From contig NZ_MTLG01000112.1 in assembly GCF_002192695.1 (NCBI RefSeq), forward strand, positions 124,001-188,000: 64,000 nt of DNA, written 5' to 3'. The translations under genes and the position numbers were made by a program. This DNA is from Achromobacter xylosoxidans. GTDB taxonomy: Bacteria > Pseudomonadota > Gammaproteobacteria > Burkholderiales > Burkholderiaceae_B. Of this stretch, positions 51,309 to 59,515 are shown in pieces. The notes below the pieces were generated by a model. It was not told where the DNA came from. It worked only from the letters and a program-made list of their open reading frames with translations, and made no database searches. How positions within the stretch are numbered: position 1 is the first letter of the stretch; each line of letters starts with the position of its first letter.

Positions 51309-52622
51309 ATGAGCGTAACCAACCGGCTTCTCGCCTCCCTTGTCGGCTTGACACTGGCCACGCCTGTCGCCGCCTCCGGCGCCGGCCTGCTACGGAACGG
51401 ATTGCAGCAGGCCGACCAGACCGAGCCCGACGTGATCGCATGGCGGCGCCACATACACCAGCATCCAGAACTGTCGTTCCAGGAGACGGAAACGGCGAAG
51501 TACATCGCCGATGCCCTGCGCGCCATGCCCGGCATCACCATCGAGACCGACGTGGCACGCACCGGCATCAAAGCCGTGCTCAAGGGCGGCAAGCCGGGAC
51601 CTGTCGTGGCGTTACGCGCCGACATGGACGCCCTGCCCGTCGAGGAGCGCAACGATCTGCCGTTCCGCTCGCAGGTCAAGGCCACCTGGCGCGGCGAGCA
51701 GGTCTCGGTTTCCCACGCCTGCGGCCACGACACTCACGTCGCAATGCTGCTGGGCGCGGCCAAGGCCTTGTCGGCGATGCGCGAGGAACTGCCCGGCACC
51801 ATCGTCTTCCTGTTCCAGCCCGCCGAGGAATGGGGGCCCGACAAGGAGCCCAGCGGCGCCAAGGCCATGATCGCGCAAGGCGTGCTGGAGAATCCCAAAG
51901 TGGACGTGGTATTCGGCCAGCACATCAGCGCCGGCGCCCCGTCCGGCTCCATCGCCTACCGCGCCGGCCCCACCATGGCCAGCGGCGACCGCTTCGAGAT
52001 CTCGCTGCATGGCAAGGGTGGCCATGGCGGCCGGCCATGGACCGCCAATCCGGCGCTGGTACCCGCGGCCGAACTGACGTTGGCGTTGCAGGGGATTACC
52101 AGCAGCAAGGTCGACCAGTCCGACGGCGTCACCGTGCTGTCCATCGGCATGCTGCAAAGTGGGCGGCGCCCCAACATCCTGCCCGAAAGCGCCGAACTGG
52201 CAGGCACGGTGCGTTCGCTTTCATCGCACAACCAACGCATCGTGCACGAGGCGATCCGCGCACGCGCCGAGCATATTGCGCAGGCCTATGGCCTGAAATC
52301 CAAGGTGGACATATATACCGGCTACGAGGTTGTCGACAACGACAAATCCCTGACCCACAGTCTGGTACCTGCGTGGCAGGCAGCGGCAGGCGCCGGCCAG
52401 GCGGTTGAAATGCCGGCGCCATCCACCGGCAGCGAGGACTTCGGCGCCTATGGCGTCAGCGGCAAGGTGCCCTCGGTCTTCTGGTTCATCAATGCCTCGC
52501 CATTCGGCGACAAAAGCGGCGCTCCCAACCATTCGCCGGAATTCGCCATCGACGAAAGCGCGCTGCGCGTGGGCGTGCGCGCGCTGGTGGCGTCCGCGCT
52601 GACGTATATGGACAAGCAGTAG
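51309..52622 (+). CDS. Exported M20-family amidohydrolase
   Basis: A 437-aa protein with a signal peptide (LLASLVGLTLATPVAASGAG, residues ~6-26). The M20/aminoacylase catalytic domain has WRRHIHQHPELSFQE, metal ligands in SHACGHDTHVAML and FQPAEEWGPDKEP, the dimerisation insert and STGSEDFG late. Relatives hydrolyse N-acyl amino acids or hippurate-like amides. Export suggests processing in the periplasm before uptake by the Bug receptor's system. ATG 51309 was chosen; the frame also opens at TTG 51297. Confidence 0.87.
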   Translation: MSVTNRLLASLVGLTLATPVAASGAGLLRNGLQQADQTEPDVIAWRRHIHQHPELSFQETETAKYIADALRAMPGITIETDVARTGIKAVLKGGKPGPVVALRADMDALPVEERNDLPFRSQVKATWRGEQVSVSHACGHDTHVAMLLGAAKALSAMREELPGTIVFLFQPAEEWGPDKEPSGAKAMIAQGVLENPKVDVVFGQHISAGAPSGSIAYRAGPTMASGDRFEISLHGKGGHGGRPWTANPALVPAAELTLALQGITSSKVDQSDGVTVLSIGMLQSGRRPNILPESAELAGTVRSLSSHNQRIVHEAIRARAEHIAQAYGLKSKVDIYTGYEVVDNDKSLTHSLVPAWQAAAGAGQAVEMPAPSTGSEDFGAYGVSGKVPSVFWFINASPFGDKSGAPNHSPEFAIDESALRVGVRALVASALTYMDKQ

Positions 52623-52678
52623 GCCGCGAAGCCCGATGCGGCGCCGCCGACGCGTCGCGCCATCGGCAGCGCCGCCCT

Positions 52679-53464
52679 TCAAAACCGCGGCGGGCGCTTT
52701 TCAATGAACGCGGTAACAGCCTCGCGATGCTCTGCAGTCTTGTGAGCCAGCGCCTGATAACTGGCCGACAACTCCAGCAAGGATGCCAGGCTGCTGTGCT
52801 GGCCTTCGCGCAGCAGGCGCTTGGTCATGCGCATGACGCCGCCCGGATTGGCGGCGATCTTCGCGGCCAGCGTCCTGGCGGTCGGCAGCAGTTCCGCCGC
52901 CGGAACCACGCGGCTGACCAGGCCCCAAGCCAACGCATCCTGCGCGCTGATGGCCTCGCCGGTGTAGGCCATTTCGCTGGCGCGGGCCATGCCCACGGCG
53001 CGCGGCAGCAGCCAGGCGCCGCCATCCCCTGGCACGATGCCCACGCGCACGAAGCTCTCGGCGAACGTCGCCGTGTCGGCGGCGATGCGGATGTCGCACA
53101 TGCAGGCGATGTCCAGGCCGGCCCCGATGGCCGGGCCGTTGACGGCGCAGATGACGGGCACGTCCAGGCCATGCAGCGCAAGCGGAATGCGCTGGATGCC
53201 CTGCCGGTACTCTTCGCAGATGCGCTCGGGAGTCAGCGCGTCGTCGAAAAAGCGGCGCATGTCCTTGACGTTGCCGCCCGAACTGAAGATCGGCCCGGCC
53301 GCGGTCAGGATCAACACCTTCACGCCCGCGTCCTGGCGGATGTCCGCGCATAGCTGCACGATCTCTTCGATGGCGGTGTTGCCGGTCAGCGCATTGCGCG
53401 TCTCCGGCTGGTTCATGGTGGCGACGACAATGCCGCCCTCGCGCTCTATCTGCAGAAATGCCAT
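52679..53464 (-). CDS. Crotonase-family protein
   Basis: A 261-aa crotonase. The oxyanion segment is GPAIGAGLDIACMCD, with Asp where hydratases have Glu. The second segment is FAESFVRVGIVPGDGGAWLLPRAVG. This pattern occurs in non-hydratase crotonases annotated as isomerases or unassigned. It is the last gene of the minus-strand unit beginning with the Bug gene at 57892. Reaction unknown. Confidence 0.82.
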   Translation of the reverse strand: MAFLQIEREGGIVVATMNQPETRNALTGNTAIEEIVQLCADIRQDAGVKVLILTAAGPIFSSGGNVKDMRRFFDDALTPERICEEYRQGIQRIPLALHGLDVPVICAVNGPAIGAGLDIACMCDIRIAADTATFAESFVRVGIVPGDGGAWLLPRAVGMARASEMAYTGEAISAQDALAWGLVSRVVPAAELLPTARTLAAKIAANPGGVMRMTKRLLREGQHSSLASLLELSASYQALAHKTAEHREAVTAFIEKRPPRF

Positions 53465-53488
53465 GCAAGTGTCTCCTGAAAGCCGGGC

Positions 53489-54496
53489 TTACGCCGGGAC
53501 ATCGGTAATCGTGCGCACCAGGTCCAGGGTCGGCCCTGCGTGCGCGAACAGTGCTGCGCCGGCCACGTCCTGCCAGTAGGCCTCGCTGCCCGCGGTCTGG
53601 CGCCAGGCATGCAGGCGGCGCGTGTAGAGCTGCAGATCGTATTCTTCCGTAAAGCCGATGGCGCCGTGCACCGCGTGCGCCAGCTCGGCCACCACCAGCG
53701 CCGCCTCGCTGCAGCGCGCCTTGGCGACCGCTACCCGCAGCCGGTCCGGCGCCACGCCGCCTGCATGGCAGCCCAGCTGCGCCGCCATGCGGGCGGCGCA
53801 GACATGTTCGCTCATGACGGCCAGCTGATGCTGGATGGCCTGGAACTTGCCGATGGGCCGGCCGAATTGCTGGCGTTCATTGGCGTATTGCAGGGTGCGC
53901 TCCAACACGCTGCCCAGCGCGCCGGCCATCTGCGGCGCGACCACGCAGGCCTGCAAGGTCCGGACGTCGATGACTGCGTCCATCGGCGCCAGCGACGCAG
54001 CCGCGACCTGGGCCGGCGTCCAGCTCATGGCGGCGTCCAATGCCAGCGCTTGGGGCTGCTTGTGCGCCTGCGCGGCGTCCAGCAGGCGCCAGGCATCGCC
54101 CGTCTGCACCAGCACGCTGTCAGCCACCGCGCCGCCGCGCACCAGCGCGCAATGCCAGGCGCCATCCGCCTGTTGCACGCCGCGCGCCAAAGCAATGCTG
54201 CCAGCCGGCCGTTGCGCTACCGGCAGCAGCGCGCGCGCGATCATGGTCTCGCCCAGCAACAAGGGCAGCGCGTGGGCGCCGCATTGCTCCAGCACGCCGA
54301 ATACTTGGTCCAGACTTAGCCCGGAGCCGCCCTCGTCCTCGCCGACCAGCGCGTCGGCCAGACCAGTTTCCTCCAGCTGTTGCCAGAGCCTGCCGGCGGC
54401 GTCGCCGCCCGCTTCGATATCGCGCACCGCCTGCGGCGTGCAATGGTCCGCCAGCACCTGGCGCGCGGCATCGGCGTACAGATCGTTGTCGCTCAT
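53489..54496 (-). CDS. Acyl-CoA dehydrogenase, small/divergent subunit type
   Basis: A 335-aa acyl-CoA dehydrogenase-fold protein, shorter than the classical ~380 aa. It has RQQFGRPIGKFQAIQHQLAVM and HAVHGAIGFTEEYDLQLYTRRLH but lacks the canonical C-terminal base motif and a clear TEPxSGSD block. Such proteins usually form alpha2-beta2 assemblies with a partner gene, as PimC/PimD or ChsE1/ChsE2 do, and the partner is next door (54508-55671). Start 54496 has AAGGAG upstream; the long upstream extension of the frame overlaps the partner gene and is not real. Confidence 0.82.
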   Translation of the reverse strand: MSDNDLYADAARQVLADHCTPQAVRDIEAGGDAAGRLWQQLEETGLADALVGEDEGGSGLSLDQVFGVLEQCGAHALPLLLGETMIARALLPVAQRPAGSIALARGVQQADGAWHCALVRGGAVADSVLVQTGDAWRLLDAAQAHKQPQALALDAAMSWTPAQVAAASLAPMDAVIDVRTLQACVVAPQMAGALGSVLERTLQYANERQQFGRPIGKFQAIQHQLAVMSEHVCAARMAAQLGCHAGGVAPDRLRVAVAKARCSEAALVVAELAHAVHGAIGFTEEYDLQLYTRRLHAWRQTAGSEAYWQDVAGAALFAHAGPTLDLVRTITDVPA

Positions 54497-54507
54497 GTCA
54501 TGCTCCT

Positions 54508-55671
54508 TCAGCGCAAGCCCAGGCCGCGCGCGATCATGCCGCGCAGGATCTCGCGGGTGCCACCCCGCAGGGAAAACGAGGGCGACGCCTCGGTCACGTA
54601 TTTCAGGGTCATCAGCAATTCCACCGGGATGTCCTCGGCCTCGCGCGAGTACAGGTCTTCCGCGATCCAGGCCGGGATCATCTGCTCCAGCGTGGTGCCC
54701 AGTTCCTTGACCAGCGCCGCCTCCACGATGGGGCTGGCGCCGCGCGTCAGCTTCTCCTGCACCGACACCGACATGGCCCGCAGCGGCGTCAGCTGGCCCA
54801 GCACCTTGCCGGCCAGCCGCTGCGCCGAGGGCGTGCGATTGGCGGGCAGGCGCGCATAGTCCAGCCATTGATCGAACAGCACGATGCTGGAATACAGCCG
54901 CTCCGGACCGCTGCGCTCGAACGCCAGTTCGGCCGTGACCTGTTCCCAGCCCTGCCCTTCGTCACCCACCAGCGCGTCGGCGTCCAGCTGCACGTTGTCG
55001 AAGAACACTTCGCAGAAGTGGCTGTCGCCCGACAGATCCTCGATCGGGCGCACCGTCACGCCGGGCAGGGACAGGTCGACAATCACTTGCGACAGGCCCT
55101 TGTGCCGGTCCTCCGGTCCGCCCGAAGTGCGCACCAGCGCAATCATGTATTGGCAGTGATGGGCATTGGTGGTCCAGATCTTCTGGCCGTTGAGCAGCCA
55201 ACCGCGGTCGTTCGGCACTGCGCGCGTGCGCACGCTGGCCAGGTCCGAGCCCGAGTTGGGCTCGCTCATGCCGATGCAGAAGAAGGACTCGCCGCGACAG
55301 ATGCGGGGAACGTGGAAGCGCTTCTGGGCCTCAGTGCCGTACTTGAGGATGAGCGGCGCGCTCTGCCGGTCGGCAATCCAATGCGACCCGACCGGCGCGC
55401 CGGCATTGAGAAATTCCTCTACCAACACATAGCGCGCGAAGGCGCTGCGTCCGCCGCCGCCATACTCGCGCGGCAAGGTCAGGCCAATCCAGCCGCGCTC
55501 GCCCACGCGGCGGCTGAACGTGGTGTCGTAGCCGCCCCAGGAACGCGCCCGGATATGCGCCGGCATATCACGCACTGCTTCCTGCAGGAAGGCGCGAACG
55601 GCGGGGCGCAGGGCCTCGTCTTCGGGAGGAATGCGCGTCAGCGGCAATGCCAGTGAATTCAGACTGCTCAT
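54508..55671 (-). CDS. Acyl-CoA dehydrogenase, partner subunit
   Basis: A 387-aa protein with GMSEPNSGSDLASVRTRAV, WLLNGQKIWTTNAHHCQYM and the C-terminal FSLRGGTREILRGMIARGLG. Gly is in place of the short-chain base, which is typical of PimC and FadE-type heteromeric enzymes. It likely binds FAD together with the 335-aa subunit. Its ATG overlaps the CoA-transferase stop (ATGA), showing tight coupling. Substrate unknown, perhaps a dicarboxyl-CoA or bulky acyl-CoA. Confidence 0.86.
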   Translation of the reverse strand: MSSLNSLALPLTRIPPEDEALRPAVRAFLQEAVRDMPAHIRARSWGGYDTTFSRRVGERGWIGLTLPREYGGGGRSAFARYVLVEEFLNAGAPVGSHWIADRQSAPLILKYGTEAQKRFHVPRICRGESFFCIGMSEPNSGSDLASVRTRAVPNDRGWLLNGQKIWTTNAHHCQYMIALVRTSGGPEDRHKGLSQVIVDLSLPGVTVRPIEDLSGDSHFCEVFFDNVQLDADALVGDEGQGWEQVTAELAFERSGPERLYSSIVLFDQWLDYARLPANRTPSAQRLAGKVLGQLTPLRAMSVSVQEKLTRGASPIVEAALVKELGTTLEQMIPAWIAEDLYSREAEDIPVELLMTLKYVTEASPSFSLRGGTREILRGMIARGLGLR

Positions 55672-56897
55672 CCCAGGACTCCATTGATTCGATGCGTGTG
55701 CAGGGTATCCGCGCTCAAGCCCAGCAGGCGGGCCAGGACGGCATCGGTATGCTGGCCCAGCTGCGGCGGCGCGTGGCGGTAGCTCACCGGCGTATCCGAC
55801 AAGCGGATGGGGCTGGCGACCAGCGGCACCTCGCCCGCTTGCGGGTGCTGCATGCTCATGCGCAGGCCGCGCGCCTGGACCTGCGGATCCTCAAATACGT
55901 CCGCGACGGTGTTGATGGGTCCGCAAGGCACGCCGTGCTGCTCCAGCAGCGCGACCCAGTCGCGCGTGCTGCGGGTGACGGTGATGGCGCGCAAGCCTTC
56001 GATCAGCTCCTCGCGATGGGCGATCCGCGCCGCATTGCGCGCAAAGCGCTCGTCCTCGGCCCATTGCGGCCGTTCTATGGCGGTGCACAGCCGCGCGAAT
56101 TGCCCATCGTTGCCGACGGCCAGGATCATGTGCCCATCCGCCGTCGGAAAGTCCTGGTACGGAAGCGTATTCGGATGCGCGTTGCCCATGCGGCGCGGCG
56201 TTTGCTGGCCATACAGATAGTTCATCGCCTGATTGCCCAGGCAGGCGACGCCCACGTCAAGCAAGGCCAGATCGATATGCTGGCCGCGCCCGGTGTGCGC
56301 GCGCGCCTGCAATGCAGCCAGGATGGCAGTGCTGGCATACAACCCCGTCAGGATGTCGGTCAGCGCCACGCCCACTTTCATGGGACCGCCGCCGGGCGCG
56401 CCGTCGGGATGCCCCGTGATGCTCATCAGGCCGCCCATGCCCTGGATCAGAAAGTCGTAGCCGGCGCGATGCGCATACGGACCGTCCTGGCCAAAGCCCG
56501 TGACCGAGCAATACACCAGCCTGGGGTTCAGCTCGCTCAGCGACGCGTAGTCCAGCCCGTATTGCGCCAGGCCGCCGGTCTTGAAGTTCTCGATCAGCAC
56601 GTCGCATTGCTGCGCCAGCTGCCGCACCAGTTCCTGCCCTTCGGGTTTGGTGAAATCGATGCTGACCGACTGCTTGTTGCGGTTGGCGCACATGTAATAG
56701 GCGGACTCGCCGGTGGGTTGCCCCACCGGATCGGTCACGTAGGGTGGTCCCCAGGCGCGCGTATCGTCGCCCGTTCCCGGCCGCTCCACCTTGATCACTT
56801 CGGCGCCCAGGTCGCCCAGCGTCTGGGCGGCCCAGGGGCCGGCCAGCACGCGCGACAGATCGAGCACCTTCACATTCTGCAGGGCTTGCGACGTCAT
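55668..56897 (-). CDS. CaiB/BaiF (family III) CoA-transferase
   Basis: A 409-aa protein with VKVLDLSRVLAGPWAAQTLGDLGA and catalytic Asp148 in RAGYDFLIQGMGG. This is the most classical of the five family members here, resembling formyl-/succinyl-CoA:carboxylate transferases. Start 56897 has GAGG upstream; an in-frame ATG at 56915 is the alternative. It follows the Bug gene by 14 nt, so uptake and CoA activation are co-expressed with the two dehydrogenase subunits. Confidence 0.88.
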   Translation of the reverse strand: MTSQALQNVKVLDLSRVLAGPWAAQTLGDLGAEVIKVERPGTGDDTRAWGPPYVTDPVGQPTGESAYYMCANRNKQSVSIDFTKPEGQELVRQLAQQCDVLIENFKTGGLAQYGLDYASLSELNPRLVYCSVTGFGQDGPYAHRAGYDFLIQGMGGLMSITGHPDGAPGGGPMKVGVALTDILTGLYASTAILAALQARAHTGRGQHIDLALLDVGVACLGNQAMNYLYGQQTPRRMGNAHPNTLPYQDFPTADGHMILAVGNDGQFARLCTAIERPQWAEDERFARNAARIAHREELIEGLRAITVTRSTRDWVALLEQHGVPCGPINTVADVFEDPQVQARGLRMSMQHPQAGEVPLVASPIRLSDTPVSYRHAPPQLGQHTDAVLARLLGLSADTLHTHRINGVLG

Positions 56898-56911
56898 GCT
56901 CGCCTCTTTCT

Positions 56912-57892
56912 TCATTGTTGGGGAACGTTCGCCTTCTTGACGATGCGTTGCCACAGCGCGATTTCCTTCTGCTGGAATTCGTGCATCTGCGCAGGCCCGC
57001 CCGTCATCGGCGTGGCGCCCAGGCGTTCATAGAAGGCGCGGGTTTCGGGCATCTTGGAAATGCGCGTGAACAGCTCGGCCAGGCGCGCGGTCTGTTCAGC
57101 CGGCGTCTTGACGCTGACCATCGCGCCCACCCAGGTGTAGGCTTCGAATCCGGGCAGGCCGGCTTCGGTCGCGGTCGGCACGTCGGGCGAAGTCCCGACA
57201 CGCTGGTCCGACGCCACCGCCACCACCTTCACGCGGCCGTCCTTGGCCAGTTCCTGCACCGCGGTCACCTCGGCGAACGTGTAGTCCACCGTGCCGCCGG
57301 CCACAGCCATGATGGCGTCGCCGGCGCCCTTGAACGGCACATGCACCGTCTTCAGGCCGGCGCTGTCGTTCAGCAATTCGCCCATCAACTGGTAGCCGGC
57401 CGACCCTGCTCCGAAATTCACTTTGCCGGGATTGGCCTGGGCATAGGCGATCAAGTCCTTCAGGGTGCCGTACGGCGCCTGCGGACTGACGGCCAGCATG
57501 GCGGGCGAACGCATCATCATGGTCAACGGCGCGAAATCCTTGACCGGGTCGTACGGCAGCGCCTTGAACAGCGCCGCATTGACCGCCAGCGTCGAATTGC
57601 TGCCGATGAAGACCGTGTAGCCATCCGCCGGCGCCGACAGGACGTTCTTCACCGCGATGAAGCCATTGGCGCCCGGCTTGTTCTCCACCACCACCGGCTG
57701 CCCGGTCAGCTCCTGCAGCTGGCGGGCGAAATAGCGGGCCGAGGTATCGGTGCCGCTGCCGGGGCCGAACGGCACCACGAACTTGATCGGCCGGGAGGGG
57801 AAGGTCTCGGCCAGCGCGACGGTCTGATGGCCGGCGGCGCCAAGCATTGCCACGGCCAACATGGCCGTCAGCATCTGTCTGCGGTGCAGCAT
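56912..57892 (-). CDS. Bug/TctC-family periplasmic receptor
   Basis: A 326-aa protein with a signal peptide ending near VALAET (residue ~28), then FPSRPIKFVVPFGPGSGTDTSAR, VVVENKPGANGFIAVKN and HVPFKGAGDAI. It leads the minus-strand operon 57892-52679. The gap upstream (57893-58082) is unusually A/T-rich around 57965-58030 and probably holds its promoter. No TctA/TctB genes accompany it. Confidence 0.88.
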   Translation of the reverse strand: MLHRRQMLTAMLAVAMLGAAGHQTVALAETFPSRPIKFVVPFGPGSGTDTSARYFARQLQELTGQPVVVENKPGANGFIAVKNVLSAPADGYTVFIGSNSTLAVNAALFKALPYDPVKDFAPLTMMMRSPAMLAVSPQAPYGTLKDLIAYAQANPGKVNFGAGSAGYQLMGELLNDSAGLKTVHVPFKGAGDAIMAVAGGTVDYTFAEVTAVQELAKDGRVKVVAVASDQRVGTSPDVPTATEAGLPGFEAYTWVGAMVSVKTPAEQTARLAELFTRISKMPETRAFYERLGATPMTGGPAQMHEFQQKEIALWQRIVKKANVPQQ

Positions 57893-57976
57893 GGAAGTCT
57901 CCTTTGGGTGGATGGCCGGCCGCTCTAGGCGGCGGTCCTGGCCATATGTTCCAGCGGATGACTTTAGGCGTGCTTA

Positions 57977-58026
57977 ACAGGCCTGTCTAATATTAAGAAT
58001 TTTAGATTTGATATTGAATGAATATC
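57977..58026. promoter_or_regulatory. A/T-rich promoter region with two dyads
   Basis: ACAGGCCTGT (57977-57986) is a perfect palindrome, and GATATT-gaatg-AATATC (58010-58026) is a perfect 6-bp inverted repeat. Both lie in an A/T-rich patch upstream of the Bug operon. An operator plus promoter is likely; the regulator is unknown. Confidence 0.4.
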
Positions 58027-58082
58027 AGCGATATCCGCAGCCGCGCCCGGATCAGGCCCGACCTTGCCATTCCCGGCACAGA

Positions 58083-58409
58083 TCAATCCGTGAATCTGGC
58101 GTTGTATTTCCAGTTTCCGTCAGGCAACAGCTCCACCCTATACGTGACCGAGGCCCATGTCTTCCCGAACTCTCTGTACAGGCCGGAGAGCTTATAGAGT
58201 CCCGCCTGGATTTCCTCCGTCGGGCCGATGAGATCCCGAAGCCCTTCCGGGCTCGAAATTGAAATGCTCATCCTTTCATAGGAGGCATCATCATCCCGGT
58301 GAACCACCATTTCCGCGATGCTCCATGACTCCGGCGTTGCCACGATCAATGCATTGGCCACTTCAAAATCAATCGGCGCCTGGCGCTCGACAAGCGATTC
58401 CATCGTCAT
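58083..58409 (-). CDS. YezG/DUF600-like small protein (possible orphan immunity protein)
   Basis: A 108-aa acidic soluble protein. The pattern NALIVATPESWSIAEMVVHRDD, a middle region predicted helical, then WASVTYRVELLPDGNWKYNARF resembles YezG-type immunity proteins, which neutralise secreted polymorphic toxins. No toxin gene is adjacent. ATG 58409 and 58403 are both possible starts, and the ribosome site is weak. The family call is by eye and uncertain. Confidence 0.5.
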   Translation of the reverse strand: MTMESLVERQAPIDFEVANALIVATPESWSIAEMVVHRDDDASYERMSISISSPEGLRDLIGPTEEIQAGLYKLSGLYREFGKTWASVTYRVELLPDGNWKYNARFTD

Positions 58410-58504
58410 TCTCGCTAAGGCTGTCTAATTGGAACAAGAAAGAGCCTGAATAAGCCCGTCCAGCTCGAATACTACTCCCGCCTGACCTCGCCCGTTTCCG
58501 CCCT

Positions 58505-59488
58505 TCATTGACCCAGGCTGCCAAGTTCCTTGATGAGCCCGGGCACCACCGAATACTCCTCCCGGTACTCCCGCAAGAATTCCTCCGGCGCATTGCCGAT
58601 CGCATCGAAGCCGATGTTCTCCAGATACTTGCCGAACTCCGGATCGCGCACCACCTGCCGGGCCGCCGCCGCAAGCTTCTGTACCACGTCCGCAGGCATG
58701 CCGGCGGGGCCGCTCAAGCCGACCCAGGCCTTGTTCTTGAATATGAAGGCGTCGTATCCCGCTTCGGCGAAGGTCTGGACTTCCGGCAGCAACGCCGAAC
58801 GCTTGTCGCCGATGACGGCGATGGCCTTGACCTTGCCGTCCGCGATCATGGGCGCGGCAATGCTGGTGGAGGTGAAGGTGAACGCCAATTGGCCGCCCAA
58901 CAGATCCGTCATGGCCGGCGGCGATCCCTTGTAGGGGACATCAATGAACTTTACTGAAGACTGCCTGGCCAGGCTCTCCATGATCAGCTGCGGGTACGAG
59001 CCCGGGCCGTATGAACCATAAGCCAGGGGAATCTGCGCAGTCCGTGCCTGCTGGACCGCGCCCGCCAGATCCGCGGCCTGCATGGACTTGTTCGCGACGA
59101 GCACCGGGCCGGAAGCAGCAATCTTGCTGATCAGCGTGAAATCGCGCTGCGGGTCATAGGGCACCTTCATGGTGACGGTCGAAGAAATGAGCGCATCACC
59201 CACGCTCAGCATCATGGTGTAGCCATCTGGCTTGGCGCGCGCCACCTCGGTAGCGCCGATGGTTCCGGCCGCGCCGGGCTTGTTTTCAATCACGATGGGC
59301 GCGCCAAGCTGCGCGGACATGAGTTCGCCCAGCTTGCGTCCAATGGCATCGATGGGAGCGCCCGCCGAAGAGGGAACGATCCAGCGGATGGGCCGGTTCG
59401 GGTAGGAAGCTTGAGCCGTGGCGACGACGCTGCTCAGCGTCATGGCGCACGCCAGCGCTATTCCCAGTGTTTTCTTGATGACAGCCAT
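58505..59488 (-). CDS. Bug/TctC-family periplasmic receptor
   Basis: A 327-aa protein with signal peptide ALACAMTLSSVVATAQA (to ~27), then YPNRPIRWIVPSSAGAPIDAIGR, IVIENKPGAAGTIGATE and DVPYKGSPPAMTDLLGG. It follows the alpha/beta hydrolase gene (minus strand) by 27 nt and is probably cotranscribed. The pair is divergent from the GlxA/AraC-type regulator at 60393. Ligand unknown. Confidence 0.88.
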   Translation of the reverse strand: MAVIKKTLGIALACAMTLSSVVATAQASYPNRPIRWIVPSSAGAPIDAIGRKLGELMSAQLGAPIVIENKPGAAGTIGATEVARAKPDGYTMMLSVGDALISSTVTMKVPYDPQRDFTLISKIAASGPVLVANKSMQAADLAGAVQQARTAQIPLAYGSYGPGSYPQLIMESLARQSSVKFIDVPYKGSPPAMTDLLGGQLAFTFTSTSIAAPMIADGKVKAIAVIGDKRSALLPEVQTFAEAGYDAFIFKNKAWVGLSGPAGMPADVVQKLAAAARQVVRDPEFGKYLENIGFDAIGNAPEEFLREYREEYSVVPGLIKELGSLGQ

Positions 59489-59515
59489 TTTGTCTCCTCC
59501 TTGCGGGAGCCGGAA

